Shown: one piece after another, positions 16,001 to 24,409 of the stretch
Layout: every line of letters begins with the position of its first letter
Numbering within the stretch: the first letter of the stretch is position 1
NCBI GenBank assembly: GCA_963742795.1
Contig: CAVUNL010000006.1
Location: 62,001-126,000, forward strand
Direction: 5' to 3'
Origin: Palsa-504 sp963742795
Lineage (GTDB): Bacteria > Actinomycetota > Actinomycetes > Streptosporangiales > Streptosporangiaceae
DNA: 64,000 nt
Translations under genes and position numbers: made by a program
The notes under the pieces: generated by a model
Databases searched by the model: none
Told to the model about the DNA's origin: nothing
The model's input: only the letters and a program-made list of their open reading frames with translations

Positions 16001-16342
16001 ATGGCACTGGATCTGTTCGCCGGCATCCCTGTCACCGACTACGCCGCGGCGTTGCCATGGTACGAGCGGTTCTTTGGCGGGCGGCCCTCGTTTCTGCCGA
16101 ACGACACCGAGGCGGTATGGGAGGTGGCCGAGCACCGGTACATCTATATCGTGCAGAATCCCGGACGGGCGGGGAACGCTCTGGTCTTGTCGTTCGTCAA
16201 CGACCTCGACGAGCGGGTCGCCAGCATCGCCCGACGGGGCGTCGAGCCTGCCAGACGCGAGATGCCCGCCAAGGGCGTGACCAAGGTGATCTACCAGGAC
16301 GCGGACGGCAATGAGATCAGCTTCGGCGGCGGCTCGGGCTGA
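16001..16342 (+). CDS. VOC family protein
   Basis: A 113-residue single-module VOC protein: MALDLFAGIPVTDYAAALPW, YERFFGG, VWEVAEHRYIYIVQNP, and a terminal IYQDADGNEISFGG. The start ATG has GGAGGA 5-6 nt upstream. Small VOC proteins serve as dioxygenases, glyoxalases or antibiotic-binding resistance proteins; the metal ligands are not complete enough to decide. It points toward a convergent second VOC gene. Confidence 0.8.
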   Translation: MALDLFAGIPVTDYAAALPWYERFFGGRPSFLPNDTEAVWEVAEHRYIYIVQNPGRAGNALVLSFVNDLDERVASIARRGVEPARREMPAKGVTKVIYQDADGNEISFGGGSG

Positions 16343-16374
16343 CGCCACCCCCAGCGCCGACTACTCCGGATGTG

Positions 16375-16764
16375 TCACCCGCCTGCGCCTGCGTTCCAGT
16401 CCAGGAGCTCGATGATGACGCCGTTGGGGTCGCGTACCTGAAACGCGCGTTCGCCCCACTCCTCGGACCTCAATGGCATCGTGACGGTAACGCCTTCGGC
16501 CTGCAGCCGGGCCATTTCGGCCTCCAGGTTGTCCACTTCGAAGGCGAGGATGAGCCCGCCGGCGTGATCATGGCGCTGGTCTTCGGGCAGCATGTCCATA
16601 CCGCGGCGCAAGAACACCACGTTCATGCCGGTGTCCGGGCGGGCCAGCGAGACGAAGCCGTCCGCCGACATTTCCTCGGTGAACCCGAAGTGCCCGGTCA
16701 GGAACCGCGCGGAGGCGGCAACGTCGTCAACGTTTAGTGATACCGCTGAGGCGTTGATCTTCAT
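16375..16764 (-). CDS. VOC (glyoxalase/bleomycin resistance-like) protein
   Basis: A 129-residue VOC protein with two beta-alpha-beta-beta-beta modules: MKINASAVSLNVDDVAASAR, FLTGHFGF; LILAFEVDNLEAEMARLQ, and the C-terminal WGERAFQVRDPNGVIIELLD. Glu in IELLD and polar residues at the usual ligand positions suggest a metal-dependent member. Start 16764 is chosen at the conserved MKINAS with GGGAG upstream. It is divergent from a TetR gene over a clear palindromic operator, so this VOC gene is the probable regulated target. Confidence 0.85.
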   Translation of the reverse strand: MKINASAVSLNVDDVAASARFLTGHFGFTEEMSADGFVSLARPDTGMNVVFLRRGMDMLPEDQRHDHAGGLILAFEVDNLEAEMARLQAEGVTVTMPLRSEEWGERAFQVRDPNGVIIELLDWNAGAGG

Positions 16765-16797
16765 CGGCACTCCCGGGAGCTGACGAGACAGAGACGC

Positions 16798-16826
16798 TGT
16801 ACTGTGTACAGAGTACATCGTATAAC
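16798..16826 (+). promoter_or_regulatory. TetR operator and promoter between VOC and TetR genes
   Basis: TGTACT-N8-AGTACA at 16798-16817 is a perfect inverted repeat with an inner CTGTGTACAG. TATAAC at 16821-16826 can serve as the -10 box of the TetR gene with TGTACT 17 bases upstream as a weak -35, so the operator fills the spacer. The -10 lies 9 nt before the GTG, giving a very short or absent leader. Confidence 0.65.
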
Positions 16827-16835
16827 GGCCTGGAG

Positions 16836-17645
16836 GTGGTCCCGATTCCGTCTGCGCGCACCGGTGGCGGCGACCCGGCCCGCACTCTGCAGCTGCTGTG
16901 GCGTGACCCGGCGGCGGGGCCCCGGCACGGCCCCCGGCAGGGCCTGACCGTCGACCAGGTCATCGCCGCGGCTACGGCCCTGGCCGACGCCGAGGGCCTG
17001 GACGCGGTGACGATGCGCCGGGTCGCCAGCCGTCTCGGCGTCGTACCGATGACCCTCTACACCTACATGCCTGGCAAGGCCGAACTGCTGGACCTGATGC
17101 TCGACGCCGCCTACCAGGAGATGCCGCGCGCCGATACCACTGGGCGGCCGTGGCGGCAGCGGGTCACCGCGATCGCCGCCGAGAACCGGGCCCTGTTCCA
17201 GGCCCACCCCTGGGCCGCGGCCATCTCCACCACCCGGCCACCGCTCGGCCCCGGCCTGATGGCCAAATACGAGCACGAACTGGCCGGGTTCGACGGGCTG
17301 GGCCTCGATGACATCCAGATGGACGCCGCCCTCACCCACCTGCTCACCTTCGTGCAAGCCTGGGCGCAGGCCGCCGCCAGCGCCCAGGCCGAACGCGGCG
17401 AGTTCGCCATGGACGACGAACAATGGTGGGCAGCCCATGCGCCCCTGCTGCGCAAAGTCCTCGACCCGGCCGCCTACCCGCTGGCTGTCCGCGTCGGAAC
17501 CGCCGCAGGCACCGCCCATCGAGCTGCCTACAGCCCCCAGTACGCCTATGACTTCGGCCTGCAGACCATCATCAGCGGCCTCGCCCCGCTCATCAGCGAC
17601 GACCGCTCAGAGAGCGGTCCTGGCGCGGACGGCGGACAGGAATGA
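16836..17645 (+). CDS. TetR/AcrR family regulator with TetR-type C-terminal domain
   Basis: 269 residues. The HTH is LDAVTMRRVASRLGVVPMTL then YTYMPGKAELLDLMLDAA, after a longer N-terminal extension than usual (HTH begins near residue 36). The C-terminal part (PWRQRVTAIAAENRALFQAH, LLTFVQAWAQ) matches the TetR_C_1 class that includes TetR-like tetracycline-type regulators. It is divergent from the VOC gene and probably represses both genes through the operator at 16798-16817. Its 3' end overlaps the convergent glucoamylase pseudogene by 39 bases. Confidence 0.88.
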   Translation: MVPIPSARTGGGDPARTLQLLWRDPAAGPRHGPRQGLTVDQVIAAATALADAEGLDAVTMRRVASRLGVVPMTLYTYMPGKAELLDLMLDAAYQEMPRADTTGRPWRQRVTAIAAENRALFQAHPWAAAISTTRPPLGPGLMAKYEHELAGFDGLGLDDIQMDAALTHLLTFVQAWAQAAASAQAERGEFAMDDEQWWAAHAPLLRKVLDPAAYPLAVRVGTAAGTAHRAAYSPQYAYDFGLQTIISGLAPLISDDRSESGPGADGGQE

Positions 17646-18492
17646 GGCGTAGCTCCAGGACAGGTTGCTGACGCTCTTCTCGTATCCGGTGGCGGCGTCG
17701 AACTGCTCGCTGAGCTCGAGGTTGTCGCTGTGGAAGATGACCGCCTGCAGCATCTGGTCGCCGGCGGCTTGCAGCGCCGCCGCGGCCGCGGCTGGCGTGG
17801 TCGACGCGGCCACCGCGACCTGGCTGAAGAAGCCGGCTGAGAGGCTGTCGAGCGGAACCGTTCCGGCGGTGGTGACCTGCCCGGCCAGCCGGTAGTACAG
17901 CTCGGCGAAGCTGGCCGTGGACACCGCCCAGGGGTGATCGCCGACCTGCGCGTCGGTGTCGCCGTCGTACACGTCCCCCGGGTAGCGGCCGAGCAGGGGA
18001 CCGATACCGCGTTGCTGATCGGCGCCGTTGATCGGGTAGAAGTACGTCGAGCCCGGGTCGGCCCACTGGCTGCGCAACTGGGCGGCGGTGGCCAGGAGCT
18101 TGGTGTCGGTGACCGCGATGGCGCCGTAGATGGCCGCCATGACGATGTCGATGTTCGGGTCATAGGGAGCCCGGTAGTCGGCCGGGACCGGCAGCATGGA
18201 CTGGTAGCACTGGCCGTTCCAGTGGCTGGCCAGGGCGTTCTGCAGCCACGGTATGGCGGGGCTCAGCCAGACCGGCACGTTGATGCCGGCGGTGTTGGCC
18301 GTGATGGCCTGAAAGCACTGCAGCTGGACCGAGCGGGCGAAGAACGAGGCGCCGTACTCCTCCTCCCACAGGTTCCGAGGCGATGTTGCGGAACATCAGC
18401 CAGAACATGTACGGCCCGATCGTGGTCAGGTCCGACTGCGCGACCGCGGGCCGCACCTGCCTGTATTGCAATGTGCCCATGTGGAGAACCAC
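17607..18492 (-). pseudogene. fungal-type GH15 glucoamylase, 5'-truncated and frameshifted
   Basis: The minus strand encodes the C-terminal half of a fungal-type glucoamylase: DLTTIGPYMFWLMFRNIAS, then in the next frame NLWEEEYGASFFARSVQLQ, VPVWLSPAIPWLQ, DPNIDIVMAAIYGAIAV, GIGPLLGRYPGDVYDGD and FAELYYRLAGQ. A one-base shift near 18375 separates the first two pieces, exactly at the conserved LWEE catalytic-acid motif. The N-terminal ~200 residues of the fold are missing. It is not closely similar to the GH15 gene at 6.3-8.7 kb, which is of the bacterial glucodextranase type. Confidence 0.8.
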
Positions 18493-18687
18493 TCCTCCCG
18501 TCCGTCATCGGAACGGGGCTGAGCTTAGCGCTGGCCAGGCAGCCGCCTACCGAAGCAGCGTCCGGTTTCAGCAATCCAGCTCAGCTGTGGCCAGTTCCCG
18601 CGTAGTTGCTGCCCCGGTCAAGCGACGAAGACTTTCTCTAGGCGTTGACGTGTGGGAACGTACCTTGGAGAACTGGGTACGGCCAGG

Positions 18688-19116
18688 TCAATCAATCAGT
18701 TCGAAGTCAATGTCGAGGGCGCGGTAGGTCTCGGCGGCCCGGCGATCGCGGGTGGCAAGCGTGATCCCGTGTTCGGCTGCCGTGGCGGCGACGAGGGCAT
18801 CGTAAACGGCGCCGCCGGCGATGCCGAGCGGTGCCAGCCTGGCATGGAGCCGTTGTGCGTCCTGGGCGCTGAGGAACCGCGAACCGGGGAAGTTGTGTGC
18901 GAGCAGCCGTGCCACGGCGGCGGGGGTCCGGCGGTTGGGCCCCGGCAGCCGGGTCAGCACGGAGAAGGTCTCGAAGGCCGCGTGGCCGCTGAGCCCGCAG
19001 CTCCGGTCGCCGATGGCCGTCCTGGTGGCCTGATGGTGCTCGTGCCCGGCGACCGCGAGGGCGACGGCGACGCTGGTGTCGATCAGGAGCTGCGGCCTGC
19101 TATCGCTGGTCGGCAT
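18688..19116 (-). CDS. vapC: PIN-domain toxin of a VapBC module
   Basis: A 142-residue PIN ribonuclease. The four acidic positions are visible: Asp13 in LLIDTSV, Glu49 in HAAFETFSVL, Asp106 in GGAVYDALVAATA and Asp124 in TLATRDRRA. Such toxins cleave tRNA or rRNA using Mg2+. The start overlaps the AbrB-type antitoxin by 17 bp. All catalytic residues are present, so it may be active. Confidence 0.9.
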   Translation of the reverse strand: MPTSDSRPQLLIDTSVAVALAVAGHEHHQATRTAIGDRSCGLSGHAAFETFSVLTRLPGPNRRTPAAVARLLAHNFPGSRFLSAQDAQRLHARLAPLGIAGGAVYDALVAATAAEHGITLATRDRRAAETYRALDIDFELID

Positions 19117-19333
19117 CGCGCAGCGTCCGGACGAGGTCGTCGCTGACGGTGACGTCGACGGCCGGGATGACGAGCAGGCCGTCTTCGTCCTCTAGGCGGT
19201 CGTCGGCGAGCGGCTCGATATGCAGGCCGGCTCCATCCGGGGTTACCTCAACCTCGCCGGGCACTAGGCCGAGGCTGTCCCGCAGCGTCTTGGGTATAAC
19301 CAACCGCCCTGCCTTGTCTATGGTAGAGCGCAT
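19100..19333 (-). CDS. vapB: AbrB/MazE-type antitoxin of the VapBC module
   Basis: 77 residues. The N-terminal swapped-hairpin AbrB domain reads MRSTIDKAGRLVIPKTLRDS followed by LGLVPGEVEV; the C-terminal acidic tail (DEDGLLVIPAVD) would occupy the PIN site. The start is taken at MRSTIDK, as in other AbrB antitoxins. It is the first gene of the pair and sits directly at a palindromic operator. Confidence 0.9.
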   Translation of the reverse strand: MRSTIDKAGRLVIPKTLRDSLGLVPGEVEVTPDGAGLHIEPLADDRLEDEDGLLVIPAVDVTVSDDLVRTLRDADQR

Positions 19334-19354
19334 GCCATCAAAGATACCATGCGC
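19328..19354 (-). promoter_or_regulatory. VapB operator
   Basis: GCGCATG and CATGCGC form a perfect 7-bp inverted repeat with a 13-bp spacer, overlapping the antitoxin start codon. TATCTT inside the spacer (minus strand) can act as the -10, about 8 nt from the ATG. Confidence 0.55.
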
Positions 19355-19450
19355 TTGGCAGGTGTGGCGGGCGACCGGATCTCGACGACGGGCAGCGGCG
19401 GCTCGGTGAACTTCGCACCGCCGATCTGGTCCATGCGGACCGTCGACCTG
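19352..19450 (-). pseudogene. possible Uma2 (DUF820) nuclease-like fragment
   Basis: The minus strand encodes VRMDQIGGAKFTEPPLPVVE then IRSPATPAKRM, close to the FxEPPLLVVEVLSPST core of Uma2-family proteins. Only about 30 residues are recognisable. The rest of 19355-19605 shows no gene. Confidence 0.35.
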
Positions 19451-19605
19451 ATCCCACATGGCTTTCCTCCGGTGCTGGACGCTGTCCCGGCAGATTCTCC
19501 TGCTCACGGTGGCACCGAAGCGTCCCGCGCCGGGGAATGCGGAACCTAGCGGCCCGGGTGCCTGCAGCCGACACGACGCGCATTCCTGCTGGCGATGCCG
19601 GCCGG

Positions 19606-21168
19606 TCAGGAGAGCCGGCCGACGACGGGCACTGCCGTGTCCAGGGGTGCGCCGAACCAGCGGGAGAGCGCTTCTCGCAGCGCCGGCACGCCGGAATCGG
19701 CGGGCTCGCCGGCCGTCGCGGCCCAGGCAATGTAGGCGTCCGGTCGGATCAGCAGGGCGTCGGCGGGCCGGTCAACGGTCATGGCGGTACGGATATCGAC
19801 GCGGCCCTCCCAGGTGCGGGCGGCTTCGAGCAGGTCGGTGCGGCCGGCCAGGTCGAGGAAGACCGGCCGCGCGGCGCGCATGAGCTCCGCGACGCTGGTG
19901 GCGCTCCCGTCCTCGGTGCGCAGGAGCAGGTCGGGGGCGAACGCGCCGGCCAGGGGGTGGCTGCCGGGGTTGGGCAGCGGATAGCGGAAGTCCGAGCCGG
20001 CTATCAGCTCCCCGACGTGACGCAGCGGCTGCTCATAGGCCATCAGCTCCAGGAAGAGCTGCCGCAGCGCGTCGGCGGCCGGGTCCTGCCCGCGCCGCAG
20101 CGCCACCTGCGCCTGGGTCTGCAGCATCCCGCGCGCCCCGGCGAAGTGGCGCTCGTCGTGGTAAGTGCCGAGCAGGCCCGGCGGCGCCCAGCCGTGGACG
20201 CCGGCGGCCAGCTTCCAGGCCAGGTTGACCGCGTCCATCATACCGGTGTTGATGCCGATCCCGGTGGCCGGGAACTGGTGCGCCGCATCGCCAGCGACCA
20301 GGATCCGCCCGTCACGGTAACGCTCCGCCTGCCGCGCCTCGAACCCGTAGCGTGATAGCCGGGTCACCTCGGCCAGCGGAAGCTCCGCCCCGAGCACCCG
20401 GCGGATACTGCCCTGGAACTCAGCCAGGCTCATCGGCGCGTCGTCATCGACCGCGGTGGTCTCGTCCTCGGTGGTCTGGATCATCACGCGCCCGGCGGTC
20501 ACCCCGAACGCGAACACGCCGCGGCTGGTCCGGGTGAAGCCGCGGCGGACCGTGCCCAGCCCGGGAACGTCGATGTCACCGTTGCCGAGCACCGTCACAT
20601 CACCGGCCAGGGTGCCCTGGCCCAACCGGTGGACCTCCGGATAGGTGGTGCCGGGGAACGCGATGCCGGCCAGGTCGCGGACCCGGCTGCGCGCCCCGTC
20701 GCAGCCCACCAGGTAGCGGGCGCTGACCCGGTAGATCCCGTCCGGGCCGCGCACGTCGGCGGCTGCCGCGGCGTCGTCCTGGCTGACCGCGACGACCTCG
20801 TGGCCGCGGCGAACCTCGGCGCCGAGCACGGCGGCGTGCTCACCCAGCACGCGCTCCAGCCGCGGCTGCGGAAGACCCAGCGCCCACATCGGCGGATCCG
20901 CCAGACGCGAGAAGTCCAGGTGCACCTCGCCGAACGGCAGCCAGGGAGCCCGCTGGACGGCACCGGTCCCGGCTGCTACAACCCGGTCCAGCAGGCCCCG
21001 GTAGCGCAGCAGCTCCGCGATCTGCCCGCCGAAGCCGTTGGCCCTCGGAATCTCCCGGAGCTGCTGCCTCCGCTCCAGCACCAGCGCCCGCACCCCGGCC
21101 AGGCGCAGCTCGGCGGCCAGCATCAGGCCGGTCGGGCCGGCGCCCACGATGACGACGTCGGCGTCCAT
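19606..21168 (-). CDS. FAD-dependent aromatic monooxygenase (PHBH-like)
   Basis: About 520 residues. FAD-binding GxGxxG is in MDADVVIVGAGPTGLMLAAE; the NADPH/FAD DG motif is YLVGCDGARSRVR; the second FAD motif is RILVAGDAAHQFPATGIGIN then TGMMDAVNLAWKLA; the C-terminal thioredoxin-like domain covers ~400-520. This architecture is that of polyketide/rifampicin/tetracycline hydroxylases that act on aromatic rings. Start 21168 is chosen at MDADVV; the in-frame extension to 21264 lacks similarity. No clear operon partner is present. Confidence 0.88.
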   Translation of the reverse strand: MDADVVIVGAGPTGLMLAAELRLAGVRALVLERRQQLREIPRANGFGGQIAELLRYRGLLDRVVAAGTGAVQRAPWLPFGEVHLDFSRLADPPMWALGLPQPRLERVLGEHAAVLGAEVRRGHEVVAVSQDDAAAAADVRGPDGIYRVSARYLVGCDGARSRVRDLAGIAFPGTTYPEVHRLGQGTLAGDVTVLGNGDIDVPGLGTVRRGFTRTSRGVFAFGVTAGRVMIQTTEDETTAVDDDAPMSLAEFQGSIRRVLGAELPLAEVTRLSRYGFEARQAERYRDGRILVAGDAAHQFPATGIGINTGMMDAVNLAWKLAAGVHGWAPPGLLGTYHDERHFAGARGMLQTQAQVALRRGQDPAADALRQLFLELMAYEQPLRHVGELIAGSDFRYPLPNPGSHPLAGAFAPDLLLRTEDGSATSVAELMRAARPVFLDLAGRTDLLEAARTWEGRVDIRTAMTVDRPADALLIRPDAYIAWAATAGEPADSGVPALREALSRWFGAPLDTAVPVVGRLS

Positions 21169-21517
21169 CACTGTCCGCTCCCCCAGCAGTCCTTCGTCGC
21201 GGGCGACTTCCCCAGCGGGAACCACCCGCCTGGCCGAGGTCCGGCGTCCCGGCGCGACCCGCACGCCGACAACGGCACACGCATTTCGCTACTCCCATTT
21301 CCGCAGGTTCTGGTCACGGCCGGTGACTCTACGGCACGACCCGGGTCTTGATGGCTTGCCCCACCCTCTCGCCTTCTTCGGCGAGGCCGATCCCACGGCG
21401 GCGAACGCTCCGCCGCACATCGTCAAGTAGCTAGCAACGGTCCCGCCAGCGCGCACCCGGGCACGACGACCGCAGCGAATATCCCGGAACCGTAACCCGC
21501 GCTACACCCAGCTCGGC

Positions 21518-21905
21518 ATGCTCGTCATGATGCGGGTTCCCGTCAAACAGGGCACGGGAATCATGGAACCCGCGCGCTTCGCCCAGCGGGCACCTGGAGG
21601 CAGGTGAATCTGTGGTCCAGGGAGCGATCCGCGAAGCGCGCGAGGAAACAGGCATCCTGATCGACCCTGCTGACCTGGCCTTCAGTCACGTCGTTCATCA
21701 CCGCAGCCCCGAAGGTCAGGCACGCATCGGCTTCTTCTTCACCGCCGTCCGGTGGCAGGGCGGGCCAGCCAACCTGGAGCCGCACAAGTGCGCCGGGCTG
21801 CGCTGGGCCGATCCCGCCCGACCGGCGGCGAACACCGTGCCCTACACCGCTGCAGCGCTCGCCGCTATCACGAGAGGAGCAGCTTTCTCCCTCGACGGCT
21901 GGTGA
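21518..21905 (+). pseudogene. NUDIX hydrolase, frameshifted and N-terminally shortened
   Basis: The frame from 21582 encodes PSGHLEAGESVVQGAIREAR then EETGI, a complete Nudix box, followed by HVVHHRSPEGQARIGFFF and EPHKCAGLRWAD. The preceding beta-strand (MLVMMRVPVKQGTGIMEPAR) lies in a different frame, so there is a frameshift near 21580. A stop just upstream leaves no normal N-terminus. Intact relatives are small MutT-like pyrophosphohydrolases. Confidence 0.7.
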
Positions 21906-22032
21906 CACCGGCCGGACTCACCAGCGGAACCTACGACTCCGTCGCGGGCGACATCGCCTACGACACGATGAAATACGCTGTCACAGCCGCGCCCTGAAGA
22001 CCGGATACGGCCAGGGTGACGGCCAGGCGCGG

Positions 22033-22127
22033 GCCAGCCTGCGGTACCTGCCCGGCCGCGCCGCCCCCGCCGGCGCCGCCCGGCCGCAGGCGCCCGCGGC
22101 GGCGGCCCCGGACGCCGGTGCGCGACG
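22033..22127 (+). pseudogene. 3'-tail remnant of an MFS transporter gene
   Basis: This sequence is almost identical to 27733-27827, which encodes the last ~32 residues of the MFS gene (SLRYLPGRAAPAGAARPQAP). Here nothing of the transporter upstream remains. It is the left end of a duplicated block that continues through the TetR gene; its stop overlaps the TetR start (ATGA). Confidence 0.8.
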
Positions 22128-22715
22128 ATGACATGTGTGACCGACCTCCAGCCGGACTGGCGGCAGCGCAAGAAGGCCGCCACGCGTGACCGGATCCGGG
22201 GCAGTGCACTGCGGCTGTTCCGCGAACAGGGGTACGACGCCACCACCGTCGAGCAGATCGCGGCCGCGGCGGGCGTCTCGCACATGACGTTCTTCCGCTA
22301 CTTCCCCGCCAAGGAAGACGTGGCCCTGTCCGACAGCTATGACCCCCTGATCGCCGCCCTGCTCGAACAGACCCCGGCCACCTGGCCCCTGCCCCGGCGG
22401 ATCCGCGCGGCGCTGCTGGGCGGGCTGCAGCAGGTCTACGACAGCGACCGGGACGCGCTGCTGGCCCAGAACACCCTCATCGTGTCCACGCCCGTGCTGC
22501 GGGAACGGCTGTGGGCCGGCCAGATGGCCACCCAGGAGGCGATCCTGCAGGCGCTCGGCCCGCGCGCGGACTTCCAGGCCAGGGTCATCACCGCGGCGTG
22601 CCTCGCCGCGGCCAGCACCGCCGTCCTGACCTGGGTCCAGAACAACGGCACCCCGGAACTGCCCGACCTCATCAACCAGGCCTTCGACACCCTCGCCAAC
22701 GGCCAGGCCAGCTGA
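22128..22715 (+). CDS. TetR/AcrR family regulator (intact copy of a duplicated pair)
   Basis: 195 residues with the HTH IRGSALRLFREQGYDATTVE, QIAAAAGVSHMTFFRYFPAK, then a MftR/TetR-type helical domain. A near-identical but frameshifted copy lies at 27828-28402 behind the MFS transporter. Loss of the transporter upstream here, with the TetR frame intact, suggests this is the functional regulator while the MFS-linked copy decays. No operator was seen directly upstream. Confidence 0.88.
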   Translation: MTCVTDLQPDWRQRKKAATRDRIRGSALRLFREQGYDATTVEQIAAAAGVSHMTFFRYFPAKEDVALSDSYDPLIAALLEQTPATWPLPRRIRAALLGGLQQVYDSDRDALLAQNTLIVSTPVLRERLWAGQMATQEAILQALGPRADFQARVITAACLAAASTAVLTWVQNNGTPELPDLINQAFDTLANGQAS

Positions 22716-22784
22716 CGGCCCCGGGACCCGGTCCGGGACGGCCAGCAGCTTGTGGCCGCCGGGCGGACCACCGCATCGACAGGT

Positions 22785-22818
22785 TATCGCTCATGAGCGA
22801 TATCACCATTTACCGATA
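22785..22818 (+). promoter_or_regulatory. tandem HipB operators and promoter
   Basis: TATCGCTCATGAGCGATA (22785-22802) is a perfect 18-bp palindrome, and TATC-N10-GATA recurs at 22801-22818, sharing two bases. The spacing equals that of the known E. coli HipB operator (TATCC-N8-GGATA). TATTAT at 22825-22830 is a -10 box 6 nt before the hipB ATG. Confidence 0.7.
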
Positions 22819-22836
22819 GAGTGCTATTATTGGTCT

Positions 22837-23079
22837 ATGGCAATACGAGGCGACGAGTACCAGGTCATCACGGCGCGGGACCTGGGCGCGGCGCTTAAGC
22901 ATTTCCGGACCGCGGCCGGGGTGACACAGGCGGACGCCGCCGAGGCCATGGGTATCGGGCAGCCGTACCTGTCGTCGCTGGAAGGGGGCAAGTTCGGTAG
23001 TTCGCTGACCCACGCGCTGCGGCTGCTGCGCTTCGTCGGCTGTGAGGTCATCGTCCGCCGGAAGGAGGCCCGTGGCTGA
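22837..23079 (+). CDS. hipB: HipB-like XRE-family antitoxin
   Basis: 80 residues with a single HTH_3 domain: LGAALKHFRTAAGVTQADAA, EAMGIGQPYLSSLEGG, ending with GCEVIVRRKEARG. The ATG at 22837 is only 6 nt downstream of a TATTAT box, so the message is probably leaderless. Twin operators immediately upstream suggest autorepression, as known for HipB. The stop overlaps hipA by 8 nt. Confidence 0.9.
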   Translation: MAIRGDEYQVITARDLGAALKHFRTAAGVTQADAAEAMGIGQPYLSSLEGGKFGSSLTHALRLLRFVGCEVIVRRKEARG

Positions 23080-24325
23080 CCGGCTTGTGGCGTGGCTCTA
23101 TGACACGCCGGTCGCGGTACTGATCCGGGGGCCTGAATTCCGGATCCGGCTGGAATGGCGCCCCGAGGGAATCGAGCGGTGGGGGCACGGCAGCCCTGTT
23201 CTGTCCGTGGGGCTGCCGATCGGCGCCCCGACCGGCCCGCGGGACCTGCGCGGCCTCGACTTCTTCGAGAACATGCTGCCCGAGGGTCCCGCTCTCGAGC
23301 GGATGGCGGTCCTGGCCGGGGTCCGCCCGGTCGACACCTACGGCATCCTGGCGGCCTTCGGCCGCGACTGCGCGGGGGCGATCATGGTGCTCCCCGACGG
23401 GGACCGGCCAGGCGGGAACGGCGACAGCGGATACTTCCCGATGACGCTCAGCGACCTGCTGCGGGTGATCAACGCGCTCGACGTCGCCCCCCTGGGCGCC
23501 GCGCCGGAGCGCGGCTTCCGCCCGTCGCTGCCCGGCTATCAGCGCAAGGCGCTGCTGGGTCGGGCCGACGACGGCACCTGGCAGCTCCCGTACGGGGACG
23601 CCCCCTCGACGTGGATCCTCAAGCCCGACGGCCCGCACCCGATGGCCGCCAACGAGGCGACGTGCCTTCGGCTCGCCGTCGCCTGCGGCCTGCCAGTGCC
23701 CGAGGCGGAACTGCTCGACGTCGCCAGCCTGCCCGTCCTGGCGGTCAAGCGCTATGACCGCCAGGACGCACCCGCCGGGAATATTCCGGTCCGGGTACAC
23801 CAGGAAGACGGCTGCCAGGCCACCGCTACGCCTCCCGGGTTGAAGTACGAGGAACAAGGCGGCCCGGCACTGCGCGACCTCGCCGACGTCATCAGGAACT
23901 TCGGCGATCCCCGCGACGTCACCAGCCTGCTGCGCCGCACGACGTTCAACATGGCCGTCGGCAACGCCGATGCGCACGCCAAGAACTTCTCCGTCCTACA
24001 CGACCCCGACATTCCGGCCATCAGCCTCGCCCCCCTGTATGACGTGCTCTCGACCATCGCCCTCGAGCTAACCGACCGCGCGGGGCAGCCGATGCGGGCG
24101 GACACGCACCTGGGCCAGCGAGTCGGCGGGCAGACCGACATCCGGAAGGTGACCGCAGCGGATCTGATCGGCGAGGCGGCTACCTGGGGCATCCGTCCGC
24201 GCGCGGCATCGGCGGTCGTGACCGAGACGCTGGACCAGGTGGTCGCCGCCATCCCCTCGACACCAGGCGATGCCCGGGTCCTCGCCCTCATCCGCGAGCA
24301 GGCCGAGCGGATCAGCCTAGGCTGA
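23072..24325 (+). CDS. hipA: HipA-like serine/threonine kinase toxin
   Basis: 417 residues, complete. The start is GTG at 23072 with AAGGAGG upstream. Residues 1-~105 are the HipA N-subdomain-1; SLPGYQRKALL (152-162) is the Ser-containing P-loop-like segment; ILKP (182-185), ANEATCLRLA and KRYDR (226-230) bind ATP; HQEDGCQ (243-249) is the HipA family motif; GNADAHAKNFS (297-307) carries the catalytic Asp and Asn; LYDVLS carries the metal-binding Asp. HipA kinases phosphorylate glutamyl-tRNA synthetase or other targets to give persistence. All key residues are present. Confidence 0.92.
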   Translation: MADRLVAWLYDTPVAVLIRGPEFRIRLEWRPEGIERWGHGSPVLSVGLPIGAPTGPRDLRGLDFFENMLPEGPALERMAVLAGVRPVDTYGILAAFGRDCAGAIMVLPDGDRPGGNGDSGYFPMTLSDLLRVINALDVAPLGAAPERGFRPSLPGYQRKALLGRADDGTWQLPYGDAPSTWILKPDGPHPMAANEATCLRLAVACGLPVPEAELLDVASLPVLAVKRYDRQDAPAGNIPVRVHQEDGCQATATPPGLKYEEQGGPALRDLADVIRNFGDPRDVTSLLRRTTFNMAVGNADAHAKNFSVLHDPDIPAISLAPLYDVLSTIALELTDRAGQPMRADTHLGQRVGGQTDIRKVTAADLIGEAATWGIRPRAASAVVTETLDQVVAAIPSTPGDARVLALIREQAERISLG

Positions 24326-24409
24326 CTGCATCCTCACCCTCGTATCTGACCGACTGGTGGCCGTGGGATCACCTGGTCAACATCCTGAGCAGCGCCATCC
24401 TCGGCGAGT

